A DNA stretch of 64,000 nucleotides. Source: Abiotrophia sp965245735. Its GTDB lineage: Bacteria > Bacillota > Bacilli > Lactobacillales > Aerococcaceae. A program made the position numbers and the translations under genes. Every line of letters begins with the position of its first letter. Positions within the stretch are counted from its first letter, which is position 1. Below, piece by piece: positions 16,727 through 23,988 of this stretch. Where the stretch lies: positions 1-64,000 of the forward strand of contig CBDFAX010000003.1 in NCBI GenBank assembly GCA_965245735.1. Direction: 5' to 3'. The notes under the pieces are model-generated. The model was not told the DNA's origin. It worked only from the letters and a program-made list of their open reading frames with translations, and did not search any database.

Positions 16727-17074
16727 ATGGAACTCTCATTAAATACTAAAGCAATGCCCGCCCTCTTCAGCAATGTCTCCAAGGCAACCCGCCAATTGTT
16801 ACAACCCTTCTTCCAAGCGCCGACTTCAGATGCTAATGTCCAAACTTTTATTATGCCCATGGACCATGTTCTGGAGCGTCTACACCAACATTATGTCAGT
16901 CAAGAAGCCTTGACGCTCACCTACGAGTATTATGATAAGACCGGCAAGATCCAACTTGGCCAACGCCGTGTTTATGTCACTGGCCTCTTAAGCAATGGCC
17001 ACTTCCGTTTTATGGCCTGCGACTCCGGCCTGGATTTCCTCTTGGATAGCCAGCAAATTCTCCGTGTAAAATAG
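16727..17074 (+). CDS. Small SOS-type protein of unknown function (possibly YolD-like)
   Basis: A 115-residue protein that I do not recognise with certainty. There is no signal peptide or membrane helix. Residues 1-35 are mixed helical; the C-terminal half, LERLHQHYVSQEALTLTYEYYDKTGKI followed by a beta-rich segment ending SQQILRVK, resembles the layout of YolD-like proteins, small partners often found beside Y-family DNA polymerases. The start is the ATG at 16727, nine bases after AAAGG. The gene is monocistronic, diverges from the V-ATPase operon, has its own terminator, and is under a strong promoter with two LexA-type boxes. This suggests a DNA-damage role; the name rests on weak similarity of pattern. 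Confidence 0.7.
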   Translation: MELSLNTKAMPALFSNVSKATRQLLQPFFQAPTSDANVQTFIMPMDHVLERLHQHYVSQEALTLTYEYYDKTGKIQLGQRRVYVTGLLSNGHFRFMACDSGLDFLLDSQQILRVK

Positions 17075-17136
17075 ACCTTGACCCACCTCAAGCCACTGCC
17101 ATGGTTTTGGGGCTGATGAAGCAGCTACACTCTCTT

Positions 17137-17166
17137 AGACGTCTCACTCCTGAGTCGTCTTTTTTG
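17137..17166 (+). terminator. Terminator of the SOS-type gene
   Basis: A 10-bp stem (AGACGTCTCA / TGAGTCGTCT, one mismatch) with a 4-nt loop, followed by TTTTTT. Confidence 0.85.
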
Positions 17167-17185
17167 TGTACAAGGATAAGAAAAA

Positions 17186-17204
17186 GCCTCGTCATAGACG
17201 AGGC
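17186..17204 (-). terminator. Terminator of the LCP operon
   Basis: Perfect 8-bp stem (GCCTCGTC / GACGAGGC) with a 3-nt loop, followed on the minus strand by TTTTT. Confidence 0.82.
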
Positions 17205-17215
17205 ATAAAAATACT

Positions 17216-18607
17216 TTATTGACCTGTTCCTGGTGTTCCCTGACCGTTACCTGAGCCTTGCGCTGGTGGCGTTACCGGTTGGACCGGTTGCGTCGGTTGC
17301 GCTGGAGCGGCAGGTTGCTCGGTATTTTCTGAAGGAGCAACTGGCTGAACTGGATCTGGTTGAACCGGCTGTGGTACTACCGGCTCTTCATAGTAATAAT
17401 CAGTGGCCGGTGCTGTTGGTGTATAGTACTCGTTTTGCCGGAAGTTCTGCGCATTATCTTGCGTTTGGGATACTTGTTGCAGTTCCTCTGCTGTAAAGCC
17501 AGTCGGATATTGGTTGATAATCAACTTAGAAGTCTTAGAAACCGTCGCAGTGGTTGTTCCTCCTGTATCCCCAAGAGGATCATGGAGTTGGCTAGCACTA
17601 ATTGGTGTTAAGCCTGAATTCAGACGCAACTCATTGGCCACCTTGAGGCGGGATGAGAGTGGCGCATAGTAGTAGTAGATTTCATCCAAAATCAAATCTT
17701 CCAAATTTTCAAAGCGAATAGCCGTGATATTTTGGAGGGCTGGCGAGTATTTCTGATAGATATTAAGGGCCTGCTTGAGGTCTAGGTTAGTCTGGACGTT
17801 CTTAGCCACTACTTCCAATAATTGTGGGTAGTTGGCAATCGCCCCAACATTGGAGAGCTTATCAACCAAGGCCTTAATCACCAGTTTTTGCCGGTTTTGA
17901 CGCCCTGTCTCCCCTTCAGGATCATCATAGCGCATCCGAGCAAAGTTCATAGCATTCCAACCATCGACATGCTTGGTTTCGCCTGCTACGAAGCTTGATT
18001 CTTGATAGGTAAAGGTAATTGGGCTAGTGACATCAATCCCACCTACCGCATCGATCAACTGTTCCAGACCTTGCATATTGACTACGGCATAGTAGTCAAT
18101 TGGCACATTGAGGAAGTTTTGCACGGTATCAATGGTTAAGTCGACACCACCGAAGGCAAAGGCATGGTTAATCTTATCTTGTCCATGACCCTGAATATCG
18201 GTGTAGACATCCCGCGGGATGCTGAGCATCTTAGTAGTGCGTGTCTTTGGATTCAAGGACAAAATAATCATGGAGTCCGAACGCCCTACATAGCCCTTGC
18301 TAGTGTCACGTCCACGACCATCATCGTCTGTCCCAAGTAAGAGAATATTAATCGGATCGCCGGTTTCAATCGAAGCCTCTTTTGGCCGAATCTTCTTAAC
18401 CTCTACAGTACCACTCTTCCCAATTTCAGTCGAATTCTGACTGACCTGATTAGCAAGGTGGTTAATATCCCATAACATTTTGGCCGCATAGGCAGCACCT
18501 GCTAAGAGCACTAAGAAGAAGAAGACAAGAAACCAGCGACCTAGTCCCCATTTTTTCTTCTTAGAACCGTGCAGCTCGCTACGCGATTGTTTTACTTTAT
18601 TAGTCAT
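17216..18607 (-). CDS. LytR-CpsA-Psr (LCP) family glycopolymer transferase
   Basis: A 463-residue membrane protein that should transfer wall teichoic acid or capsular polymer from lipid carrier to peptidoglycan. It has a basic cytoplasmic N-terminus, one transmembrane helix (about 22-42), then an extracellular LCP domain with ILLLGTDDDGRGRDTSKGYVGRSDSMIILSL split over two blocks, the catalytic IPRD at 130-133, DAVGGIDV, and the arginine-rich NFARMRYDDPEGETGRQNRQ. The C-terminus (about 390-463) is a Pro/Gln/Thr-rich linker. The start at 18607 is chosen from AAGGA spacing. It lies 14 bp after a second LCP-like gene. The polymer substrate is unknown. Confidence 0.9.
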   Translation of the reverse strand: MTNKVKQSRSELHGSKKKKWGLGRWFLVFFFLVLLAGAAYAAKMLWDINHLANQVSQNSTEIGKSGTVEVKKIRPKEASIETGDPINILLLGTDDDGRGRDTSKGYVGRSDSMIILSLNPKTRTTKMLSIPRDVYTDIQGHGQDKINHAFAFGGVDLTIDTVQNFLNVPIDYYAVVNMQGLEQLIDAVGGIDVTSPITFTYQESSFVAGETKHVDGWNAMNFARMRYDDPEGETGRQNRQKLVIKALVDKLSNVGAIANYPQLLEVVAKNVQTNLDLKQALNIYQKYSPALQNITAIRFENLEDLILDEIYYYYAPLSSRLKVANELRLNSGLTPISASQLHDPLGDTGGTTTATVSKTSKLIINQYPTGFTAEELQQVSQTQDNAQNFRQNEYYTPTAPATDYYYEEPVVPQPVQPDPVQPVAPSENTEQPAAPAQPTQPVQPVTPPAQGSGNGQGTPGTGQ

Positions 18608-18620
18608 TCCATCACATTCC

Positions 18621-19565
18621 TTAATTATTTTCCAACTTCTCTTGTAACTGTTGGAGCAAGACATGCTGGCTGTCGGCGTCTAGATTGACAATTGACATAG
18701 GGGCTTCCGTCATTTGACTGAAGTAACCAGCCCGGAACAAGTCCAGAAAATCATCAAAGGTCATATCTGTCCGGATGGCTTCTTGCAGAAGCGCCACTTC
18801 CTGGTCTAAACTTGGCACTTTCTGCCAATTAGCCAGGTGATTGATAAGGCCTTCTATGACGTCCATTTGTCTTTGGCCTTGACTGAGAGAGGTCTCATCC
18901 GTCTGACGAGCCAAATAAACATAGACTTCACGCCCTGTCAATTTCACCTCTTGGCCCTTGGCCAGGAGCCGATTTTCCAAGACAAAATCTTGCTTAGGCA
19001 CTAAGGTGACGCCACCCAATCGATCAATTAGGGGACGAAGCTTAGAAAACCTGACTTCTATTGTATAATCAATCGGCACATTAAGCAACTCATGTGTTGC
19101 TTTTTCAATTGATTGTAATGGTTTCATCATGAAAACTTGACCTAATTTACCGGCTGGTAGACTAGCCCCTTCCTTAAGCGTAGATTCACTCGGAATCTGT
19201 AGGCGAGTGCTCTCTCCTTGCCCTACTTCCAGCAGACTGAGGCTAATCAATCGCGTCTCCTCTGAGACCAAACGGCCCGATTCATTATCATCCACACCTA
19301 GCCACAAGAGGGTGAGTGGTTTACGCTCTCGAATACGCTCTGGCAAGCTCGATTCAGCATTAGCTGGGCTACTTGCCACTTCAACTAAAGGCTCATAGGC
19401 TGAGCTAATATTACGCAAGACGAAACTTACATAGAAGAAACATGCTACTCCAATAACCATCAAGAAGAAGACAATCAGCACCAATAGGCGACTACGCCGA
19501 TAGTTGCGATCGTCATATTCATAATAGGATGAAGGGATTGACCGTTTTGTACGTCTTTCTTTCAA
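18621..19565 (-). CDS. LCP-like membrane protein with degenerate active site
   Basis: A 314-residue protein with the same plan as its neighbour: a basic N-terminus with tyrosines, a membrane helix (about 27-50) and an extracellular LCP-type domain. LTLLWLGVDDNESGR (84-98) and PLIDRLGGVTLV align with LCP motifs. The catalytic IPRD is IPSES (124-128) and the later R-rich motif is VYVYLARQTDETSLSQGQRQ, so the arginines that hold the pyrophosphate are mostly lost. It may be a non-catalytic partner of the LCP enzyme downstream. It starts at TTG (19565), six bases after GGAGG, and follows galE by 14 bp. Confidence 0.75.
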   Translation of the reverse strand: MKERRTKRSIPSSYYEYDDRNYRRSRLLVLIVFFLMVIGVACFFYVSFVLRNISSAYEPLVEVASSPANAESSLPERIRERKPLTLLWLGVDDNESGRLVSEETRLISLSLLEVGQGESTRLQIPSESTLKEGASLPAGKLGQVFMMKPLQSIEKATHELLNVPIDYTIEVRFSKLRPLIDRLGGVTLVPKQDFVLENRLLAKGQEVKLTGREVYVYLARQTDETSLSQGQRQMDVIEGLINHLANWQKVPSLDQEVALLQEAIRTDMTFDDFLDLFRAGYFSQMTEAPMSIVNLDADSQHVLLQQLQEKLENN

Positions 19566-19579
19566 AACAGTCCTCCATC

Positions 19580-20608
19580 TTAAGCTTGAGAGGACACGTC
19601 ATAACCCTGCGGATTTTCTTGCTGCCATTTCCAGGAATCCCGGCACATATCGACCAAGTTCCGTTGAGCGTACCAACCCAAGAGTTGGTTAGCCCGGCTA
19701 GCATCAGAATAGCAGGTTGCCACATCACCCGGACGGCGATCGACAATCTTGTAATTGACCTTAATACCATTAGCTTCTTCAAAGGCCTTGATTAAGTCCA
19801 AGACACTGTAGCCTTCGCCAGTCCCTAGGTTATAGGTTTCAACCCCTTTGACCGTCAAGTTACGGTCTAAGGCCTTGAGGTGACCGAGTGATAAGTCTAC
19901 TACGTGAATATAGTCGCGAACCCCAGTCCCATCAGGCGTTGGGTAGTCATTCCCAAAGACACTAAGAGCAGGCAATTTACCAACCGCTACCTGGGTAATA
20001 TAAGGCATCAAGTTATTAGGAATTCCCTGAGGGTCTTCACCAATACGGCCAGAGGCATGGGCCCCAATTGGGTTAAAGTAGCGCAAGATAGTAATGGACC
20101 AGTCTGGATCAGAAACAGCTAAGTCACGGAAAATCTGCTCTTTCATGACCATGGTTGAGCCATAAGGGCTGTTAGCAGTATGAGTCGGCATATCTTCGGT
20201 TAAAGGCGATGGATTATTAAGGCCATAAACGGTTGCCGAACTAGAGAAGACGATATTCTTCACGCCAAATTCATTCATAACTTCCACTAGAGCGATGGCA
20301 CCACCTACGTTATTGTGGTAGTACTTGATTGGCTCCGCAACGGATTCCCCAACTGCCTTGTAGCCTGAGAAATGAATGACTGCTTGAATATCATTTTCCT
20401 TGAAGACTTGGCGCATGGCGTCCTTGTCTAAAACATCCACTTGGTAAAAAGTAAAGTCCTTACCTGAGATTTGGCGAATACGATTTAATACTTCTGGTTT
20501 AGAATTAGAAAAATTATCAACAATTACAACTTCATGGCCAGCAGCTAATAATTCCACGACGGTATGACTACCGATATAACCTGCTCCGCCTGTTACGAGA
20601 ATTGCCAT
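19580..20608 (-). CDS. galE: UDP-glucose 4-epimerase (GalE-like), catalytic lysine replaced
   Basis: A 342-residue extended short-chain dehydrogenase that interconverts UDP-glucose and UDP-galactose in family members. The NAD motif TGGAGYIGSH (6-15), DNFSNS, the Ser region SSSATVYG (122-129) and RYFNPIGAH are all present. The catalytic YxxxK is Y149-G-S-T-M153: the codon at 20150-20152 is ATG, so the usual Lys153 is Met, and a Lys appears at 156 instead. Otherwise full length and well conserved. It heads the operon with the two LCP genes, which suggests supply of galactose for surface polymers. An extended -10 promoter lies upstream. Activity is uncertain because of the substitution. Confidence 0.88.
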   Translation of the reverse strand: MAILVTGGAGYIGSHTVVELLAAGHEVVIVDNFSNSKPEVLNRIRQISGKDFTFYQVDVLDKDAMRQVFKENDIQAVIHFSGYKAVGESVAEPIKYYHNNVGGAIALVEVMNEFGVKNIVFSSSATVYGLNNPSPLTEDMPTHTANSPYGSTMVMKEQIFRDLAVSDPDWSITILRYFNPIGAHASGRIGEDPQGIPNNLMPYITQVAVGKLPALSVFGNDYPTPDGTGVRDYIHVVDLSLGHLKALDRNLTVKGVETYNLGTGEGYSVLDLIKAFEEANGIKVNYKIVDRRPGDVATCYSDASRANQLLGWYAQRNLVDMCRDSWKWQQENPQGYDVSSQA

Positions 20609-20646
20609 AGGAACACCCCTATTACATATTTTTATTGAACAGTCTC

Positions 20647-20652
20647 ATTATA
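20647..20652 (-). promoter_or_regulatory. Probable extended -10 promoter of galE
   Basis: On the minus strand, TGCTATAAT combines a TGn extension with a perfect -10, about 39 bp upstream of the galE start. The rest of the interval up to the galU terminator (20653-20850) is AT-rich and shows no other feature. Confidence 0.5.
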
Positions 20653-20850
20653 GCACATTTTAAGGCCAAGAGAGAGTCCTAAATCAGAATTTTATAGTTT
20701 TTTTAGATTTAGTTACCAGATAGTAACTATCTTATCTTTCAAGCTATGAAAGGGTTTGGGAGCAAGTTTAAAATGTTGTGATAATTATCCAGATATTTTT
20801 TTGTATCTCAGAACCTCCCCTTCTTCTTGCCACAGAGCAGACAGATTAAA

Positions 20851-20878
20851 AGAGGCTGAAAGCAAGCTTTCAACCTCT
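20851..20878 (-). terminator. Terminator of galU
   Basis: A 13-bp stem (AGAGGCTGAAAGC / GCTTTCAACCTCT, one G-T type mismatch) with a 2-nt loop, then TTTT on the minus strand. Confidence 0.82.
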
Positions 20879-20886
20879 TGATCTAA

Positions 20887-21759
20887 TTATTCTAAATTCT
20901 CGGCAATGTCTAAGAGATAGTCGCGCAGACCTTCTTTGATTTCTGGGTGCTTAAGCCCATACTCGATACTCATTTCCAAGAAACCTAACTTATTACCAAT
21001 GTCGTAGCGCTTGCCGTCAAATCGCTTAGCAAAGACTCTTTGGGTCTTGTTGAGGGTATCAATGGCATCGGTCAACTGGATTTCACCACCTGCACCCGGC
21101 GCTTGATTTTCTAAGATGTCAAAAATCTCAGGTGTCAACAAGTAGCGCCCAATAATGGCTAGGTCACTTGGGGCATCCTCTGGTTTTGGCTTTTCTACAA
21201 AATATTCAACATTGTAGATGCCATCTTCTAGCTCGCGCTCAGGTGCAATAATCCCATACTTAGACGTCTCTTCATGAGGTACTTCCATGACTGCGATATT
21301 AGAGGCATGTGTCTTCTCATAGACATCAATCAATTGCTTAGTTAGGGGCTCCTGACCCTGCATAATGTCATCTCCTAGCATGACCACAAAGGGCTCATTG
21401 CCTACAAAGGCTTTGGCTTGCAGAATGGCATGCCCCAAGCCCTTAGGATAAGATTGGCGAACGAAGAAAAGGTTGACATTGGTTGGTTTAACCAATTCCA
21501 GCAAATCATCCTTACCTTGCTTACGTAGGTGTTCTTCCAATTCAATGTTAGAGTCAAAGTGGTCTTCAATGGGACGTTTGCTCTTACCAGTGACGATTAG
21601 GATATCTTCAATCCCTGCTTCAATGGCTTCTTCCACAATGAATTGAATGGTTGGTTTATCCACAATCGGTAACATTTCCTTAGCCATAGCCTTGGTAGCT
21701 GGTAGGAAGCGCGTCCCATAACCTGCAGCAGGAATGACTGCTTTCTTAACTTTTACCAT
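20887..21759 (-). CDS. galU: UTP-glucose-1-phosphate uridylyltransferase
   Basis: Makes UDP-glucose from glucose-1-phosphate and UTP, the precursor for glycolipid anchors, capsule and UDP-galactose. The 290-residue protein begins VKKAVIPAAGYGTRFLPATK, the nucleotide-binding signature, and has KEMLPIVDKPTIQFIVEEA, then ILIVTGKSKRPIEDHFD and the sugar-binding VEKPKPEDAPSDLAIIGRYLL. ATG at 21759 after AAAGGAG. It lies upstream of galE on the same strand but is separated by a terminator, so the two are separate units. Confidence 0.95.
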   Translation of the reverse strand: MVKVKKAVIPAAGYGTRFLPATKAMAKEMLPIVDKPTIQFIVEEAIEAGIEDILIVTGKSKRPIEDHFDSNIELEEHLRKQGKDDLLELVKPTNVNLFFVRQSYPKGLGHAILQAKAFVGNEPFVVMLGDDIMQGQEPLTKQLIDVYEKTHASNIAVMEVPHEETSKYGIIAPERELEDGIYNVEYFVEKPKPEDAPSDLAIIGRYLLTPEIFDILENQAPGAGGEIQLTDAIDTLNKTQRVFAKRFDGKRYDIGNKLGFLEMSIEYGLKHPEIKEGLRDYLLDIAENLE

Positions 21760-21798
21760 TTCCCTTGCTCCTTTTCATGAAGTTTGATGGCCTAAGGC

Positions 21799-22050
21799 CT
21801 ATTCAGATGGTACTTCAATGGAGAGGCTCGCCTCTACTTGTTCTAGACGTGACTCCATTTCTTCTATACGACTATTGAGACTTTCAATTTCAGCCGTTTT
21901 CTTCTTCATCGGCAATTGAAAGAGTTGATTGAAGGCGTAGATGGCTACAAAGAGGAAAGCCACTAGGCCTAGCATATAGACCCAACCACTACGGGTCAGG
22001 CGCCGATTAATCTTACGGCTGAGGTCTTGGCTTGCATCGTGTGTCGGCAT
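21799..22050 (-). CDS. Small single-pass membrane protein with coiled coil, unknown function
   Basis: An 83-residue protein I cannot name. Residues 1-22 are hydrophilic and basic (RKINRRLTRSG). One transmembrane helix spans about 23-44 (VYMLGLVAFLFVAIYAFNQLF). Residues 50-78 form an acidic coiled coil with heptad Leu/Ile spacing (AEIESLNSRIEEMESRLEQVEASL). This N-in, helix-then-coiled-coil plan resembles FtsL/DivIC-type proteins, but the sequence is too short to claim homology. It lies 19 bp after the aminopeptidase gene and 39 bp before galU, so it is probably in one transcript with them. Confidence 0.65.
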   Translation of the reverse strand: MPTHDASQDLSRKINRRLTRSGWVYMLGLVAFLFVAIYAFNQLFQLPMKKKTAEIESLNSRIEEMESRLEQVEASLSIEVPSE

Positions 22051-22069
22051 CTTTTACATCCTCTCTAGC

Positions 22070-23311
22070 CTAGTAGGCCCATTCGCCCTTGCGGAAGATA
22101 GGGACGCGGGTCCCATCTGCCTTAATCCCATCAATATCCATGTGCTCATTCCCAATCATAAAATCCACGTGGACAATGGATCGGTTGAGACCTGCTTGTG
22201 CCAATTCTTCTTGAGTCATGTCAGTCCCACCTTGTACCGAGGTTGCATAGGCTTGACCGATTGCTAAGTGGTTGGAGGCATTTTCGTCGAAGAGGGTATT
22301 GAAGAAGGTGATACCTGATTGAGAAATTGGCGTTTTGTGAGCAACCAAGGCAACTTCCCCTAGGCCACGCGCCCCTTCATTTTCTTCTACAAGGCGCTTG
22401 AGCGTTTCTTCCCCTTTTTCAGCTGATACTTCCACAATTTGGCCGTCCTTGAAGGTAAATTTCATGCCTTCGATGACTGTCCCACCGTAAGCCAATGGCT
22501 TAGAGCTCGAAACATAGCCTTCAGCGCGACGGAAATCAGGTGCTGTGAAGACTTCTTCTGTTGGCATGTTAGCAATGAAGATTTCACCTTTACGGTTAAG
22601 GGAGCCGGCACTTTCCCAGACATGGTTTTTAGGCAAGCCCAAGATTAAGTCAGTCCCTGGCCCCGTATAGTGCAGGGCATCAAATTGCGTATCGTTCAAG
22701 AACTTAGCTTTCTGATCTAAGGTTGCAACATGTTGATCCCAAGCAGCGATTGGATCATCAGCATAGATACGGTTAGCCTTGAAGATAGCATCCCAGAGGG
22801 CATCTACTTGTTCTTGGCTTGAGCCCAAGTCAGGAAAGACGACTGCCGCCCAAGCAGGTGCAGCCCCTGCCGCTACTAACCAACTCACTTCATTCGCTTG
22901 GATAGCGGTTGACACATGGGCAATAGCTGAACGCAAGGCACGTTGTGACGCACTAATTTTCTGAGCGTCTAAACCAGATAGGTTGTTAGGGTCAGTTGAG
23001 CGTAAGGCAAGGCGCTTAGCACGTTTTTCCAAAAAGTATTCTGCCTTAGCTACAGCATAGTCAGGTACCTCGCACAAGGTTTCTGTGCTTTCATGTTCGT
23101 ATTTGAGGCGAGTCAAGGTGTCGTCTGAGAAGTCTACGGCAACATGGGCTGCCCCTGCTTCATAGGCTTGCTTGACCAAGAGGTGAGTCAATTGAATTTG
23201 GTTAACATCGGTATTGATGTGGACATAATCCCCAGTCCCTACGTTCAAGCCCTTCTTGATTAAGAGATGGGCGTATTTGGCTAATAATTCATCAAAATTT
23301 GCTAAAGTCAT
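22070..23311 (-). CDS. Aminopeptidase, M29 family (PepS/AmpS-like)
   Basis: A 413-residue cytoplasmic metal-dependent aminopeptidase that removes N-terminal residues from peptides. Family features are the N-terminal FDELLAKYAHLLIKKGLNV, YHTGPGTDLILGLP-like LHYTGPGTDLILGLPKNHVW (about 214-233), NMPTEEVFTAPDF and EVALVAHKTPISQSGITFFNTLFDENASNHLAIGQAY split over adjacent blocks. The C-terminus has HVDFMIGNEHMDIDGI with the metal-binding His and Asp. The ATG at 23311 follows AAGGAGG. It is 27 bp after the flavodoxin gene. Preferred residue type cannot be read from the sequence. Confidence 0.92.
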   Translation of the reverse strand: MTLANFDELLAKYAHLLIKKGLNVGTGDYVHINTDVNQIQLTHLLVKQAYEAGAAHVAVDFSDDTLTRLKYEHESTETLCEVPDYAVAKAEYFLEKRAKRLALRSTDPNNLSGLDAQKISASQRALRSAIAHVSTAIQANEVSWLVAAGAAPAWAAVVFPDLGSSQEQVDALWDAIFKANRIYADDPIAAWDQHVATLDQKAKFLNDTQFDALHYTGPGTDLILGLPKNHVWESAGSLNRKGEIFIANMPTEEVFTAPDFRRAEGYVSSSKPLAYGGTVIEGMKFTFKDGQIVEVSAEKGEETLKRLVEENEGARGLGEVALVAHKTPISQSGITFFNTLFDENASNHLAIGQAYATSVQGGTDMTQEELAQAGLNRSIVHVDFMIGNEHMDIDGIKADGTRVPIFRKGEWAY

Positions 23312-23338
23312 AAGTTCCTCCTTGTATCTATCTTATTA

Positions 23339-23791
23339 TTAATTGTCAGCTAAAGCGTCGGCTAAATCTTGCGCCAGACGTTCTAATTCGGTCACGGCCT
23401 CATCTTCCGGGTAGAGGTTCACCTTGACGCTAGCGCCAGCTTGGCGAGCTCCTGCTTTCTTGAATTGTTCTTCCAGGGTATCAACTGCCCCACAGAAGAC
23501 TTCATAGAACTCGTCCCCGGAACCAAAGACCCCAAAGACCTTACCTGATAGGTCTAATTGACCTAAGTCTTCAGAAAAGTCTAACATTTCATCAGGCAAG
23601 ACACCGTCCACACCATAGGTATAAGCCCCAGCGATACAGCAATCATAGTCTTCAAAGTCCGCTGCTTCGGCTTGCATGACATCATGTAGGGTGACCTCAA
23701 CCCCGTGTCCTTCTAGGGCTTCCGCCAAAATATCCGCACAGGCTTCAGTGTTTCCGGTCAAGCTTGCATAAATAATTAATGCTTGTGGCAA
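23339..23791 (-). CDS. Flavodoxin
   Basis: A 150-residue, acidic, short-chain electron carrier that binds FMN. The phosphate loop is YASLTGNTEACAD (8-20). The ring-stacking loops are around AGAYTYGVDGVLPDEM (about 54-69) and GSGDEFYEVFCGA (about 90-102). The start is TTG (23791), eight bases after GGAGG. The redox partner is unknown, with no pyruvate oxidoreductase or ribonucleotide reductase adjacent. Confidence 0.92.
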   Translation of the reverse strand: MPQALIIYASLTGNTEACADILAEALEGHGVEVTLHDVMQAEAADFEDYDCCIAGAYTYGVDGVLPDEMLDFSEDLGQLDLSGKVFGVFGSGDEFYEVFCGAVDTLEEQFKKAGARQAGASVKVNLYPEDEAVTELERLAQDLADALADN

Positions 23792-23956
23792 CTAACCCGC
23801 CTCCTTCATCTCAATACTACTCTCTTATTATAACAAAGTTAGGCACAAAAATATACGCTAGCACTCATTTTTTATAGAGCTTACAAAAATAGTTAACAAG
23901 TAGACACCTATTTTTTGTCTCTTACGAGTAAACTAATAGTACTTAAAGTCCAAAAA

Positions 23957-23983
23957 GGGACTGGAACTTAGGTTCCAGCCCCT
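23957..23983 (-). terminator. Terminator of the pbp2B gene
   Basis: An 11-bp stem (GGGACTGGAAC / GTTCCAGCCCC, one mismatch), followed on the minus strand by TTTTT. It lies 6 bp after the stop codon. Confidence 0.78.
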
Positions 23984-23988
23984 CACAC

